Assembly: GCF_000003815.2 (NCBI RefSeq)
Contig: NC_049993.1
Coordinates: 3,267,253 to 3,331,252, forward strand
Direction: 5' to 3'
DNA from: Branchiostoma floridae
Lineage: Eukaryota; Chordata; Leptocardii; Amphioxiformes; Branchiostomatidae
DNA length: 64,000 bases
The translations under genes were made by a program, and so were the position numbers. Within the stretch, counting starts at the first letter, position 1, and each line of letters opens with the position of its first letter. The notes beneath the pieces were generated by a model, which did not search any database, was not told the DNA's origin, and was given only the letters and a program-made list of their open reading frames with translations. Positions 1-11,161 of this stretch are shown one piece after another.

Positions 1-94
1 CACTCTGCTCGCTCGGTGGGATCGCCCAGGCCCCAGTCGTAAGCGTCTGGACTGAGCGCGCTTCTTTAGCCTCGCTCCGTCGCATTTTAGTCCT

Positions 95-154
95 ATACAA
101 TACAATACAATACAATACAATACAATACAATACAATACAATACAATACAATACA
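95..154. repeat. (TACAA)n microsatellite
   Basis: About eleven near-perfect copies of the pentamer TACAA lie directly ahead of an ATG at about 160. This is a simple repeat, with no other function visible. Confidence 0.9.
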
Positions 155-155
155 T

Positions 156-634
156 AACATGGCTTCTGGAGCTGGAAGGAGGCTCGAAGCCCACACGGAA
201 TCATAGACGGGAGGGACGACGTCCTCGCATTCAACCTGGATGATGTACAGAGGAAACTGGAAATTTTTAAGGCATCATTCAAATCCTGGGCCAGCGGTAG
301 GGTTTCTCCGGTAAGCCGCTCGACTTCTGTCCAAGACGACCTGACGGAGCAGAAGCGTTTACTGGGCGAAGAGCTTCGAGCTTTGGAGCTGGAAAGATAT
401 ATCGCCGCTCTACAGGCAAGTAAGGAAGCGCTCCAGCGTCCACCTCGACTGTCTTCCAACGTCACCACTAACGTCAACTCGACTTCGGACAAAAGTAATA
501 CGAAGATATGGCGTGTTTATTGCAACTGCGGTATTCGAACAAAGGATAAAACTATTAACAGCATGGCGTCATTATCTACGTACTATATTCTAATCAATCA
601 TATCTCCTCGCCTGACCTACTAATTATCATATAA
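156..634 (+). other. coding-like fragment, unrecognised
   Basis: One frame is open from about 160 to 634. Between about 200 and 500 its codon use looks coding and the product is charged and helix-prone (for example LTEQKRLLGEELRALELERY, then a Ser/Thr/Asn-rich stretch). No start codon or splice site fits convincingly, and the end of the frame (from about 500) looks like random sequence. The N-terminal part of a mobile-element protein, or a stray exon, is possible. I recognise no family. Confidence 0.25.
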
Positions 635-1069
635 ATGCCACAGTTTGTGTCCGTTACACCTTAAATTGCACCAATTGAATACAGAGTGAAGTAACCAAGT
701 AAAAGGTTAAAAAAGATATTGTCCACATGCATGTCACCTACCGACATGTCACCTACAAACTTAGAGAAATTAGACTCTTTTTGCATAGTTAGTATCTGTT
801 AATGCCTTACTTACTCTCTCTGTCCCTCAGTCTATTCAGACTATGACACTTATCTACGCAAAAAGAACCTACTATGAGTTATATAACTTAAATGCATTAA
901 TGTCCTATCGCGGAAAAAAACTATAGCATTATAGATTTTCCTCATCAATTATGCAAATTAATTTGTGCACAATCTACATGTCATAGATTAAATGTATATA
1001 TGTAAACTATATATATCTGCATACCGAATATAATGGAACTCCGTTGTTTCTTTGTTTATCTATCCTCAG
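635..1069. other. no gene seen
   Basis: AT-rich sequence with no open frame or recognisable repeat. It may be the 5' flank or first intron of the ATP-grasp gene that starts to be visible at 1070. Confidence 0.5.
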
Positions 1070-3593
1070 AATATTTTCAAAAACGCCCCTGCGCTAGTGT
1101 CAAAACCTACACAACCTCTTTCTTGCATCAAAAGCCAGCTAAATTTCAAGACCATAGCATGTCAAGGACAAGAAAAAACGGTTATTTTAAATTTTTGCTG
1201 CAGTAACGAAGTCACACACCAAGGCTTGGGGGCACAATATCAACATTGAAATTCGTCTTCCTAGCCTCAATCCGCATACCACATTTATGCACTACAATCC
1301 ATATAGAGGTTCTAAAACCCCAATATTAGGAAACACAAACGTATACAGTTTTTTTACAATACCAGATGTATTTATGATCTAAATTGACACTATGTTTATA
1401 CTGCACAGATAGAAGACAAGGCAATGTCGTCGATTGAAAGGGGCGTTTCTGTGCTTGTTCCCTTTTCTGACTACAATCCAAAGGAAGAGAATGAGTTGCT
1501 CCGATGTCCTTCGGTGCAGGTAGGCTTAAGACTAGACAGTTGCTGCATCTATATATTTTCATATTCTGCTTGGATTGAAATGTACTCCCGACATCCTATC
1601 ACCCTAGATTTCTCTATTCTATAAAAATTCATTATGTCGATAGAATGCTTCGTTTTTATTCAAGTTGAAGGACCTCACAGAAAACTTTAATTCCGATTCG
1701 TAACCGATGTAGAAAAGGACCCTTTTTGCTGAGCTGTATCTATTATATAAATAATAACCAAATCAATAACAAGATTGCAGTAAAATGAAATCTAGAAAAT
1801 ATTTTTTCCAAATGAATTACGTTATACGTTAGTCTTGCTCTTTGTGTGTTTGTAAATTGATATTTTTGGCGCCATTTGCCTACCACATATCTGAAGAAGA
1901 TGGGACCTTAATCTTTGGATTACAACAACTTACATGTAGTCGGGCTGTATTTCGGTTGGCTAAATTGGCATTTTTACCTTCCATTGTTTTCATTAATGAA
2001 TAAAGAAAGAATAAAGCCGTAACGAATATTGATAGATGGGCATGGAAAAATTCTAAATCTGATGTTTTGGGGACCAAACTGATGACGTCATTAGTTTTTA
2101 TTGCCCCTAATATTATTTTTTTCTATGACGAAATACAGCACTTTGCCAAATTGATGACGTCATTAGTTTTTATTGCCCCTAATATTATTTTTTTTCTATG
2201 ACAAAATACAGTACTTTGGTACATACCACTGCAATGAAACTATGTTTTTCATGTGCATATTGATAAAGGCTACAAACTCACGGTTGCGCAAACTGATATC
2301 TACTAACGATCTGTAGTTATTAAGACTTATTTCTTTTAATTAGATGTAAACAGACATTTTCTAATTACTACAGATCGTTAGTAGATATTAATTTCCGCAA
2401 CTGTCAGTTTGTAGCTTTCATCATCATGGAACGAACAACGAAGTTTCATTACAGTGGTATGTATCAAAGTGCTGTATTTTGTCATAGAAAAAATAATATT
2501 AGGGGCAATAAATATGATGACGTCATCAATTTGCCCCCCCCCCCCCAAAAAAAAAAACAACTTTAGATCTTTTTAATACTATCTATCAACATTCTGGCTC
2601 CATTCTTTCTTAATTCATTAATAGGAGAACAGTCGAATGTCAAAATGCCAATTTAGCCAACCGAAATACCTTAAGTTGCTTTCTTTAGGAAGTGACGTCA
2701 ACTATGGGTACCCGAATTCAATACACTGACGTGTATTTTTGCAATAGGTACAAAAAGTTTTGTTCAGCAATATTGGTGACAACACTCAGCTCCTCACCTA
2801 TGTTAAACAGGTAAAGAAGGTACGTAAGTCATTTTCTTTTCACTATTACTAAGCAAGAACATCTATTGTTGCGGAATACAGCATGGTCATTCATATTTAT
2901 AAACAGGATTCCTCCAGTAGTAAGAATCTGGCGCTGGATTAATACAAAGCATTCGTGTTTGCCGCGGGATGGTCCTGCGTTGGAAACAATTTGATAAAAC
3001 AACCTAAACACGCAACTCAGAATATACCAAAGAAGGAACTTTATCGGTATCCGTTTATCTATAAGATTAAACAATTTATCGGCTTTGAAACAGCATTCCC
3101 AAGACCAATTGAGTCCAATCTCTTTTCATTAGATTTTAAGATACGATTCTATCAATTCTATAGAATTTGAAACCATTGATCTTCCATTGCCCAGACCGTT
3201 AAAGACGCAGATGTTAACACCATACTTACGTGGTCTGACATGTCCACATTCGTCAACTCTGCTGTTGTGAGAGACGTGCACACCGTCTCTGGTCCTAGTG
3301 TAGAAGCGTGCTTTCTTGCCTTCCACAAAGCTTACACAAGAGAGTATCTGGATCCGACCGTAAAGCCCTTACCCTACTGCACGGTAGACCTGGATTCACC
3401 TACAACAGATGCGAAGGAGGCTCTGAGTAAAGTAGGTGAGTTGGTGACAGCTTGTTATGATTTGTGTCTATATATTAATATTTTGACCCTTTCGATGTAC
3501 ATAATTTGTTATAATTACAATGCAGAATGAAGGAAAATGCCTATTAGTACCTGTATAAAGTAATTGTTATCAGGCCCTTTCTTTCTTTCTTTT

Positions 3594-3677
<84 letters not shown>

Positions 3678-6600
3678 TCCTTTCTTCCTTCCTTCCTTCC
3701 TTCCTTCCTTCTTTCTGAAAACAGCCTTGTTGCATTTCAGGCATGCGACAACTTAGTAGCTGATGGCGTCGTTAATTTATGATGCATGTATACATTTTCT
3801 ACGTACATGCATGACAAGGCATGATATAGGTTGCTTTTCCAACAGGTTATCCTGCCTTTATGAAGCCAGCAACTGGATGTTCATCATTTGGGGTTAAGAA
3901 GGTTTACAGCTATGAAGAAGTGAACAATGTGCTTGACAATCTCCGGAAAATGAAAGATGAACAGCCCAAGTTCCTGACAGCTCCTTCTGCGTCCTTCTTC
4001 AAGTGAGTCATTCAAGTAACATTTAGAGTCACAAGAAAAGTTCATTGCTTAATTGTCTATAGCAACATCCTTAATATTGTAAATGAGTATGCAGAAATAT
4101 ACCCAATTACAGTAATCCATTGGGTAAATTAGGGGGTTATTAATTACTGCCACTTACTACTAGTATCTCTTTTTTACATACACTAGCGACTAGCATTTGT
4201 GTTAACCCTATTCAGACCGGGGGGGGGGCTTTTGAGGCCTGCGCCAACTTCGATGTTCTATAACGCCAAACGCCTTACGCTAAAGCCACCAAATTTGGTG
4301 AGTTTTCCTGAAATATTGTTGGCAACAATTTTATGAAGTTTGACAAATTTTCCATTTTTTCGTGTTGCCATGGCAACCGTTTGCTGACAGGCAGTTTTGC
4401 CCAAAATCACTATTTTTGGTTCTAACAATGTATTTTTCACATTTATTTGCTATATTACTGCTATTTTGTTACATAAATAAAATCTTATATTATCTAGCAT
4501 ATCTTTCATAATTATATATGCATAAATTATGCTAATTATGCATCAGCCCAAAATCCAAGATGGCGGACCGTATGGCCAGATCAAGAATAACAAGCTAATT
4601 ATCCCATAAAGTTTGTAACTACCTGGTATTTTTTCATCAAAAACCATCTAAATGAATGAATTTAGTCCATTTCCATTGTCCTTGGTGATTATTTGTTGCA
4701 AAAAAAGTAGTTTTAAAAATTCAAGGTAGTGGATATAATATGGCGGAGCCCAGCTCGTATCTTAGATGTGCATGACGTCACTTTATGACGTCATTATGAC
4801 GTCATCGATGTTGCTATTGGCATTACAAGTCGTAATAAACATTATTATTCTGTTATCTGCACTTGCTGTTACATTTTTGTAGTATAATTTGAAGTTGTCT
4901 GAGAATACCCTTTTTTCATGGGTCCGGCCAATATAATCAAATTGATGACGTCATAATTACGTCATCTTACGTCAACGTAACGTCAAACGTCAACTACTCG
5001 TTAGATATTATGTCGATATCATATCCTGAAAATTTGGTAGCCCTACGGCACGTCGTTCAAGAGTTAGAGGACGTAGAAGTGGAGGGCCTCAAAAGCCCCC
5101 CCCCCCCGGTCCAGGGATGACCAAAAAAGCCCGGTCTGAATAGGGTTAAATTAACCCTCAAACCACCGTATGGGATCCAAACTGACCCCAGGTGTCATCA
5201 ATATGTGCTTTGATGACATTTCTGGTCAAAAACAAAATTCCTCCTATGAGTCTGTTTGTATATATGTCTTATAACGTTTCATACGTTTTTACCGAGATTG
5301 GCTCATCGTTGATTAAGATATCCTAGAAAGTTTATGCATAGTCCAGTGGGGTCAAAATTGACCCCAAAATGTGCATTAAAAAATAACTTTTGAGACCTAC
5401 ATCTAAACTACTTATCGTCTGAGCACCAAATTTATAGACAGTGATGTACATATAAAACAAGATTATCGTAACAACTTTTGTGTCATTATCATGTTATATT
5501 ATTACATTATGACTTAATCTAGCTAATATAGGCCACCAGCATGGGTTTTGACCGATGAGTTCATAAAATTCAAATAAATTTTGAATATTGAAACATAAAA
5601 TTTACGTTGAATTTTATAAGATGCCATAAAGTGTTGCTTGTCAAGAGTTACCAGAATCCTCCTTTTTCCCAACAGGACTTTCTACGAGAAATATCTCGAT
5701 GTTACAAAGTACCCACTTGCTCTTCGCGATGTGGTGATAATAGAACCTTATTTGGAGGCAGAGAAGCTGTACGTTGTTGACGGTTGTGTTGTCAACGGCA
5801 GCATAGTGCACTGGGTGGTTAGTTCAAACGCTTATTTACAAACGAACAAACAAGGAAGTAAAAAGATTGCCTTATATTGCTTATAACCAGGTGTTTTTGT
5901 TTGAATAGGAAGTTAAGTCACATGATCTGTCAAAAAATTAATTGACGGGTCATGCTACAAAACAGTAAAGAGATTTATGGTACACATTGACATTACTCAC
6001 GATGGTCAAATCTGGCCCCAAAGTTTCCATTCGAACACAGAGTATCGGGTTTCCGGGGCTCCCGCGCGCGCGCGCTCCGGGGAAACTGACAGTAACTGGA
6101 ACATCTTCTAACAGATCATGATAGTTAGAAAAGCAACCCCTTGCACGTGCCTCGTCGGGATTACATGAAAACTGGCACATGTTCTAAACTAAACGGCAGC
6201 AAAACTATGCTTGCTAGATAATGGTTTATATTTGTAAAAATGTTTGTTTTTCTTTTGACGCGTTTTCTGCGTGTTAACTGTAACAAACTGCGGGTGACCC
6301 GGGGTGACCCCCAAATTAAAACGTCCGTTCTGTTCGATCACGTCGATCAGATCGAAGATGTGTCGGATTCTAAAACCCCAGTTAGAAGTCTGCAAATTTT
6401 GGGGCCATATTTTACCATCGTGAATGCAGAATAATGAATGAAAAATACCCACACAACTATGTCCATTTGTCCATAGCAGTTTTTTTTTTATTTAATTCAG
6501 GTCGGAGTTCGTAAAAATTACATGATCACAGGAAAAGCATTTCTCAATACACCACCCTAGCCTTGTTTTTATTGCCTCATATTTTTATCTAAAACATACA

Positions 6601-8235
6601 GATTACCGACACACTCCGTTTCGACGAGCAAGACGCTAGGTTCGTGTCGATGATCCTTCCAACCACCGCTGATGACGATTTGCAGAACAAGATATGGGAG
6701 TTCTATGACGCCGTTATGACAAGGATGATCCAGTTTGGTTTTGATAACTCATTTGCCAACATTGAAGTTTTCAAGATGAAAGACGGAGAGGTGAATATGA
6801 GTCAATCACCACCATCATCATCATCATCTAAGTCAACAGGCAACTACCTGAAAGTTTATTTATTTATTTATCTTTCAGGGTAGTTCCTACAGTTTTGATA
6901 AAACTGATTTCCAAGGGAGCCCAAAATTGCAACTGTGATTTATACAAAAATAATATTAGAAATTTCCAACAATCTCTGCCGCTACGGATGATTACTCTTG
7001 TTTTTTTTTTAAGAAAATTTTTCATTATTTTCTGTTCATTCCAAATAATCAACTCGCCATCATTATGTTTTTGTATAATCAATTTGGTACATGCTAGCCT
7101 TGTTGCTTTTTTCCGCTTCCCCAAGGCTGGGTGTGTAGCAACCTTAGCTTTCAGAAACTGAACGAGGCTTGATTCCTGGCTGGATATATGCAAGCGTATG
7201 CCCTATAAATAACCATGAATACTCTCAATTTAGTTGTTATATTCTATATAGGCATTTCAATGGACTAGACTTTATTGTACTACATGGTATCAAAAAAGCT
7301 CAGAAGCAGGAAAGCAATGTATTTTGATAGGGCCTTTCCCTTGTGTAAACCGAAGCTGAAATATTTGCTTTTAAAAACTCAATACATTTAAACACATTAT
7401 GTTTTAACTTCAGATCAGGTTATGTGAAGTGAATGCACGGGCTTCAAGGCATCATCACGCACTATACTCGAGATGCTTAGAGCATGGACGGATGGACGAC
7501 GCCATCATGTCTGCTGGATGTGGCATTCAAGTCTTTCCGCCTGTGCCAACTGGAAAACACGGCATTATGTACCCAGTTTACTTCCAGGCACTAGAGACGC
7601 CGGGAAACCTTTTGTACTTTGACGAGGTGGGTCATGGAGGAGAAAAACATTCTATCTTTAACCCCATCAAGACTAGATGGAGGCAAAAATGACCGAGCTA
7701 ACTTTGACGTCGTATAAAACTGCCGAAAGATGTGTGCTAGGATCACGAACTTGCATTATGACGTCATAATTACGTCATATTACGTCATTACGATACGAAA
7801 ATTACAAGAGAAAGATAAAAAGTTACAAGGACGTAATCCCCTACAAAAGTGGTGATCGTAATCCAAGCTGAAATCGTTATTGAAACCAGAACCATGGAAT
7901 AATGATAATTGAATTAAAATCATTTACAAAATTTGTGAGTTTAAATGCTCATAGTAAACGTTATGGCAGATGCAGATTTGCATTCTATATTTACTGTTTC
8001 ATCCTTCCTTTTTCAGATCGAAAAGCTCAAAGCTGATTCAGATGTGGATTTTCTCCTGTTTTCTCGACCGGATGACGAAGTGGTCGACCTTGTCAGCAAC
8101 TTCTCCCAGCAGTTGTGTACTGTCCTAACGTTTGGAGAAACGAGGGAGGTGGTGGTGAAGAAACTAACAGATGTTCTTCAGCTCATTGTAAAGAAACCTG
8201 AAAAGCTGACATATCCCATTGCGAATGGAATATAA
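1070..8235 (+). CDS. ATP-grasp ligase, nine exons
   Basis: Exons: 1070-1180, 1409-1519, 2748-2810, 3195-3435, 3846-4002, 5676-5817, 6602-6790, 7414-7626, 8017-8235. All introns are GT-AG, the phases agree, and the exons sum to 1446 bp (481 aa and a stop). The ATP-grasp nucleotide loop is YPAFMKPATGCSSFGVKKV (residues 177-195). The adenine-lid strand VVIIEPYLEAEKLYVVDG follows (about 247-264), and the metal-binding Glu/Asn pair is in CEVNARASRH (342-351). This arrangement is that of carboxylate-amine ligases (carnosine-synthase and CPSase-like ATP-grasp), which form a peptide or amide bond through an acyl phosphate. The substrate cannot be told from sequence, and no signal peptide is visible. 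The first exon has no clear ATG, so a short 5' exon is probably missing. The length is close to a stand-alone ATP-grasp enzyme and well short of vertebrate carnosine synthase (known-family comparison). Confidence 0.82.
1903..2690. mobile_element. long foldback (inverted-repeat) element in intron 2
   Basis: Two arms of roughly 350 bp are inverted around about 2345. The matches include the Tn-like core GATGACGTCAT (2151 and 2517 area), TATTGCCCCTAATATTATTT, CTACTAACGATCTGTAG, and outer arms such as GGTTGGCTAAATTGGCATTT facing its reverse complement near 2650. The left inner arm is partly duplicated (about 2078-2140 and 2147-2205). There is no coding capacity. It lies wholly between exons 2 and 3 of the ATP-grasp gene and would form a long hairpin in the pre-mRNA. 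Confidence 0.75.
3578..3715 (+). repeat. (CTTT)n / (CCTT)n microsatellite
   Basis: About 25 CTTT units grade into CCTT units, within intron 4 of the ATP-grasp gene. The frames open through it are artefacts of the repeat. Confidence 0.95.
4202..5149. mobile_element. TTAA-flanked TIR element, family 1 (piggyBac-type MITE), full copy
   Basis: It begins TTAACCCTATTCAGACCGG and ends with the exact reverse complement at 5131-5149. A G-run (4219-4228) and a matching C-run (5098-5108) sit just inside the ends. A TTAA target followed by CCC is the hallmark of piggyBac-superfamily ends (established knowledge). The 948 bp carry no transposase frame, so the copy is non-autonomous. It lies in intron 5 of the ATP-grasp gene. 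Confidence 0.8.
5151..5640. mobile_element. TTAA-flanked TIR element, family 2, half copy
   Basis: It starts TTAACCCTCAAACCACCGTA, one base after the family 1 element ends. It shares internal blocks (GGGGTCAAAATTGACCCC near 5350; TTTATGCATAGTCCAGT near 5331) with the full copy at 51984-52953. The far end is missing; the boundary near 5640 is approximate. Confidence 0.65.
6000..6420. mobile_element. TIR/foldback element, family 3
   Basis: The left end is CGATGGTCAAATCTGGCCCC and the right end is its imperfect reverse complement, GGGGCCATATTTTACCATCG, at 6401-6420. The centre holds a (GC)n tract (6062-6074) and GGGTGACCC motifs. It has no coding capacity and lies in intron 6 of the ATP-grasp gene. 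A second, shorter copy is at 51573-51773. Confidence 0.7.
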
Positions 8236-8257
8236 GGGCTTTGGCCACAAGAAAGAG

Positions 8258-9080
8258 TTAACCCTATTCAGACCGGGCTTTTTCGGTCATTCTGGGACCG
8301 TGGGGGTGGGAGGGCCGCCTCTTCTAACTCATGTAACTCTTAAACGACTTATCATATGGACTTAGTCGCTTAGTATTGTATACTGTTTGCCATTGTTTGA
8401 CATTTTTTGTCGCTTGCAATTAGCCCTCGGGCAAGAACCTGCAATAAACTTTCGTTATCATATGGACACCAAATGTTGATACAGGAAACGATACAGACAT
8501 AATATGTAAAGATTTTACGAAATTTTACTTTGTCACATTATATAGTTATATAACGTAATTATGATTTCATTAATTTGACTATATTGGCTGGAACCATGAA
8601 AAAATACTATTCCCAGAAAACTTCTAGGTATGCAACAAAAATGTAACAGAAAGTCCAGATAACAGAATAATAATGTTTGGTACAATTTGTTTTGCCAATA
8701 ACAACATCAATGACCTCAAAATTACGTCATAAAATGGCGTCTTGCATATCTAAGATACCAGTAGGGCTCCACAGTCTAATATCCAAAATCTTGAATTTTC
8801 AAAAAATATAGTTTTCAGCAAATAATCGCCAAAGACAATAAAAATAGACCTAAAACGTTTATTGACATTTAAAAAAAATACCAGTTAGTTACAAATCGTA
8901 AGGGATAATAATCTATATATTTTTGAACTTGTAATATGGTCCGTCAACTTGGATTTTGACGGATAATGTCTTCAAATTAGCATAACTTATTCATATTTGA
9001 TTAGGAAAGATTTTCAAGATAACGTGATATTTTATTTATATATCAAAATAGCAGTTATATAGCAAATAAACGTGGAGAAG
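8258..9080 (-). mobile_element. family 1 TTAA element, truncated
   Basis: It starts TTAACCCTATTCAGACCGGG only 22 bp after the ATP-grasp stop codon. Its interior matches the reverse complement of the 4202-5149 copy (for example the GATAACAGAATAATAATGTTT-type block near 8654). The far terminal repeat is absent, with similarity lost near 9080. Confidence 0.7.
8443..8448 (+). promoter_or_regulatory. first AATAAA after the ATP-grasp stop codon
   Basis: This is the first canonical poly(A) signal downstream of the stop at 8235, and it lies inside the inserted TTAA element. Use of this site is inferred, not shown. Confidence 0.4.
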
Positions 9081-9718
9081 GAGAAAACATATTGTTTTTT
9101 CCTGGTGTTGTTCTTCTTCAAAGTAGGACAGGTTTACCAAAATGGCTGTGCAGAAGGCCTGGCTACCTGCGCTGTCTATTTAGAATAGCTATCACTCAGA
9201 TACCCCCAATTATAGCCCCAATTCTTTTGATCAATCACACACACTACTATTTCTCTAAACCCTTGATATGGTCATATTTCTTAGTTTTATTCTTTACAGA
9301 CCACCCACCCCCCCAGACACACACACACGCACAGACACACAGACAACCAGCTGATTCCACCAAACTTCAGCGAGAGACCTTCGGAAGATCAATAGTGAAC
9401 TAAACACAATGAGAAAACTTTATAATCAAAAACCAACAAACATAGCGGACATAAATTATATACCAACATGTATGGTTACATGTTCGTGACAAGTATGGGT
9501 AGTAATATGTTTGCAGATTTACAAGGACTTTAGATTATCTCATCTTTATGTTTGTTATGTTTTGCCAGACCTTTTACCTCTCTTCTCACATGACCCCAAT
9601 GAAAACCGGCCTGTAGGACGTTTGGGTTTCTCAAGAATAAGCAAAGTCCAAGCAAACAAACCAAAACGTATTTTACATCAACGCCTAAACAGACATGTTC
9701 TCATATAACATACATTCG
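9081..9718. other. intergenic, nothing recognised
   Basis: The only feature is a short CA-rich microsatellite at about 9318-9348. No gene is supported. Confidence 0.5.
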
Positions 9719-9934
9719 CATAATTCCACCAGGTGCCATTATACCGCCAACTTAAAAAACGTTGTTATGGAGGCATTCTCAAGATTGTCTTCAACACCTA
9801 AATATCTGAATTGTATTACATTTAGAATATTTAACATTCAGAGTTCAAGACAATTTTGGTAGACCTCTATACAAACGTTTTTTTGTTGTTGTTGTTGTTG
9901 AGGTGGCGGTATGATGGCACCTGGTAGAATTATG
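9719..9934. mobile_element. short foldback MITE
   Basis: Terminal inverted repeats of about 30 bp: CATAATTCCACCAGGTGCCA on the left, with the complement TGGCACCTGGTAGAATTATG at the right end. Inversion continues inward (AAAAAACGTTGTTATGGAGG against the GTT-rich right arm), so the whole 216 bp folds on itself. It has no coding capacity. Confidence 0.75.
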
Positions 9935-11021
9935 ATAGTCGATGTTACATATAAAGCTTACATTTCGTATGTACTTTCCACATAAATTGTCAGAAAGGGG
10001 AATCAAAAGAAACTGGATACCAAGAAAGCAGTTCCTCGTCATGCATGGCAAGACATTCCAACTAAGGTGCTATATATGTTCTGTCGGTCAAAGTTTATTC
10101 ATTGTTGACAGTTTAAGGCGCTTCTTATCATTGACTATGTAAGCAATTCACCTGTGATTATGGACGTCGTGTACCCACTTTACATTACAGATTAGGATCA
10201 GGGCCCACGAAAATCAATTTTGCGTGTTGATTACCGTCCTGACGTTTCTTGGGAAGATGTGTAGTTTTCAAAAAGCAGTATCACGTAATTCATCAACTGG
10301 AAAGTTGAAGCAGACAGACGTGTCAAGTAGCATCCACTCTTTTTCGTTAGAGACACGGATAGAAACTGTTGCTTACTACTAATCGAACTGCAAAAGAGCT
10401 GAATACAATTTTGTATTATTCAATAGGAAGCAAGGGTAAGACAGAGTCAAGACGAAGTTGATGAAATGATTTAATCAGCACAAGCTACAGTAGCTAATAC
10501 ACTCGTTTGCATCAACTTCATATTGAATTTGTCGTACTTTTTTCTCTTATGGGACAATCTAAAATTTATATAGCTCTTTTGCATTTATATTCATAGTTCA
10601 GTCATATAGCCAGTTTCCACCAGATATCTACAGTTCAACTGACGATAGATAGTGGTTGCTATCTAAAATGTCAAATGCTATGGGACCGGTGAGGTGAGGT
10701 GTCAAAAAGGTAAGGCATTCGTACAAAAGCGTTGTACGACAGCACACGGCAAAATGGGCACCCAATACATTGGTGTGGTATACCTTGTGTGCTTTCTTGC
10801 AGTTAAAAGTCATTTTGTCATACAATGTTCATAATTACTTTATTAACAATATATTGTTATTTCGTGACATTGACGTTAAAGGAAGTATATTATTTCATTA
10901 ATGATATGATGAAATTATGTGTTTTGTCCTAAAGTAGCGTTACTCAATGTCCTATTCTTTTAAAAACGCACAGGGAGCCAAATATTGCACCAATTGGAAG
11001 AAAGATCAGCCGGTCAACAAA
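9935..11021. other. intergenic, nothing recognised
   Basis: No open frame with coding character, no clear terminal repeats and no RNA gene seen. Confidence 0.45.
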
Positions 11022-11161
11022 GATTGAACAACTTTATTTATCATTCCTCAAAAGTACATGGGCAGGGGGAGCTATACAAGCCTCCCTGAATTGGGTACAA
11101 TATGTACAATAATTTTGCTAAACGGTCATAGTCAAAACGTTAAACAAAAACACGCAATGTG

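Noticed and set aside
3544-3782. Open frames on both strands through the CTTT repeat
   Set aside because: They exist only because a tetranucleotide repeat lacks stops; the products are KKERKKER or FFLSFFLS simple repeats.
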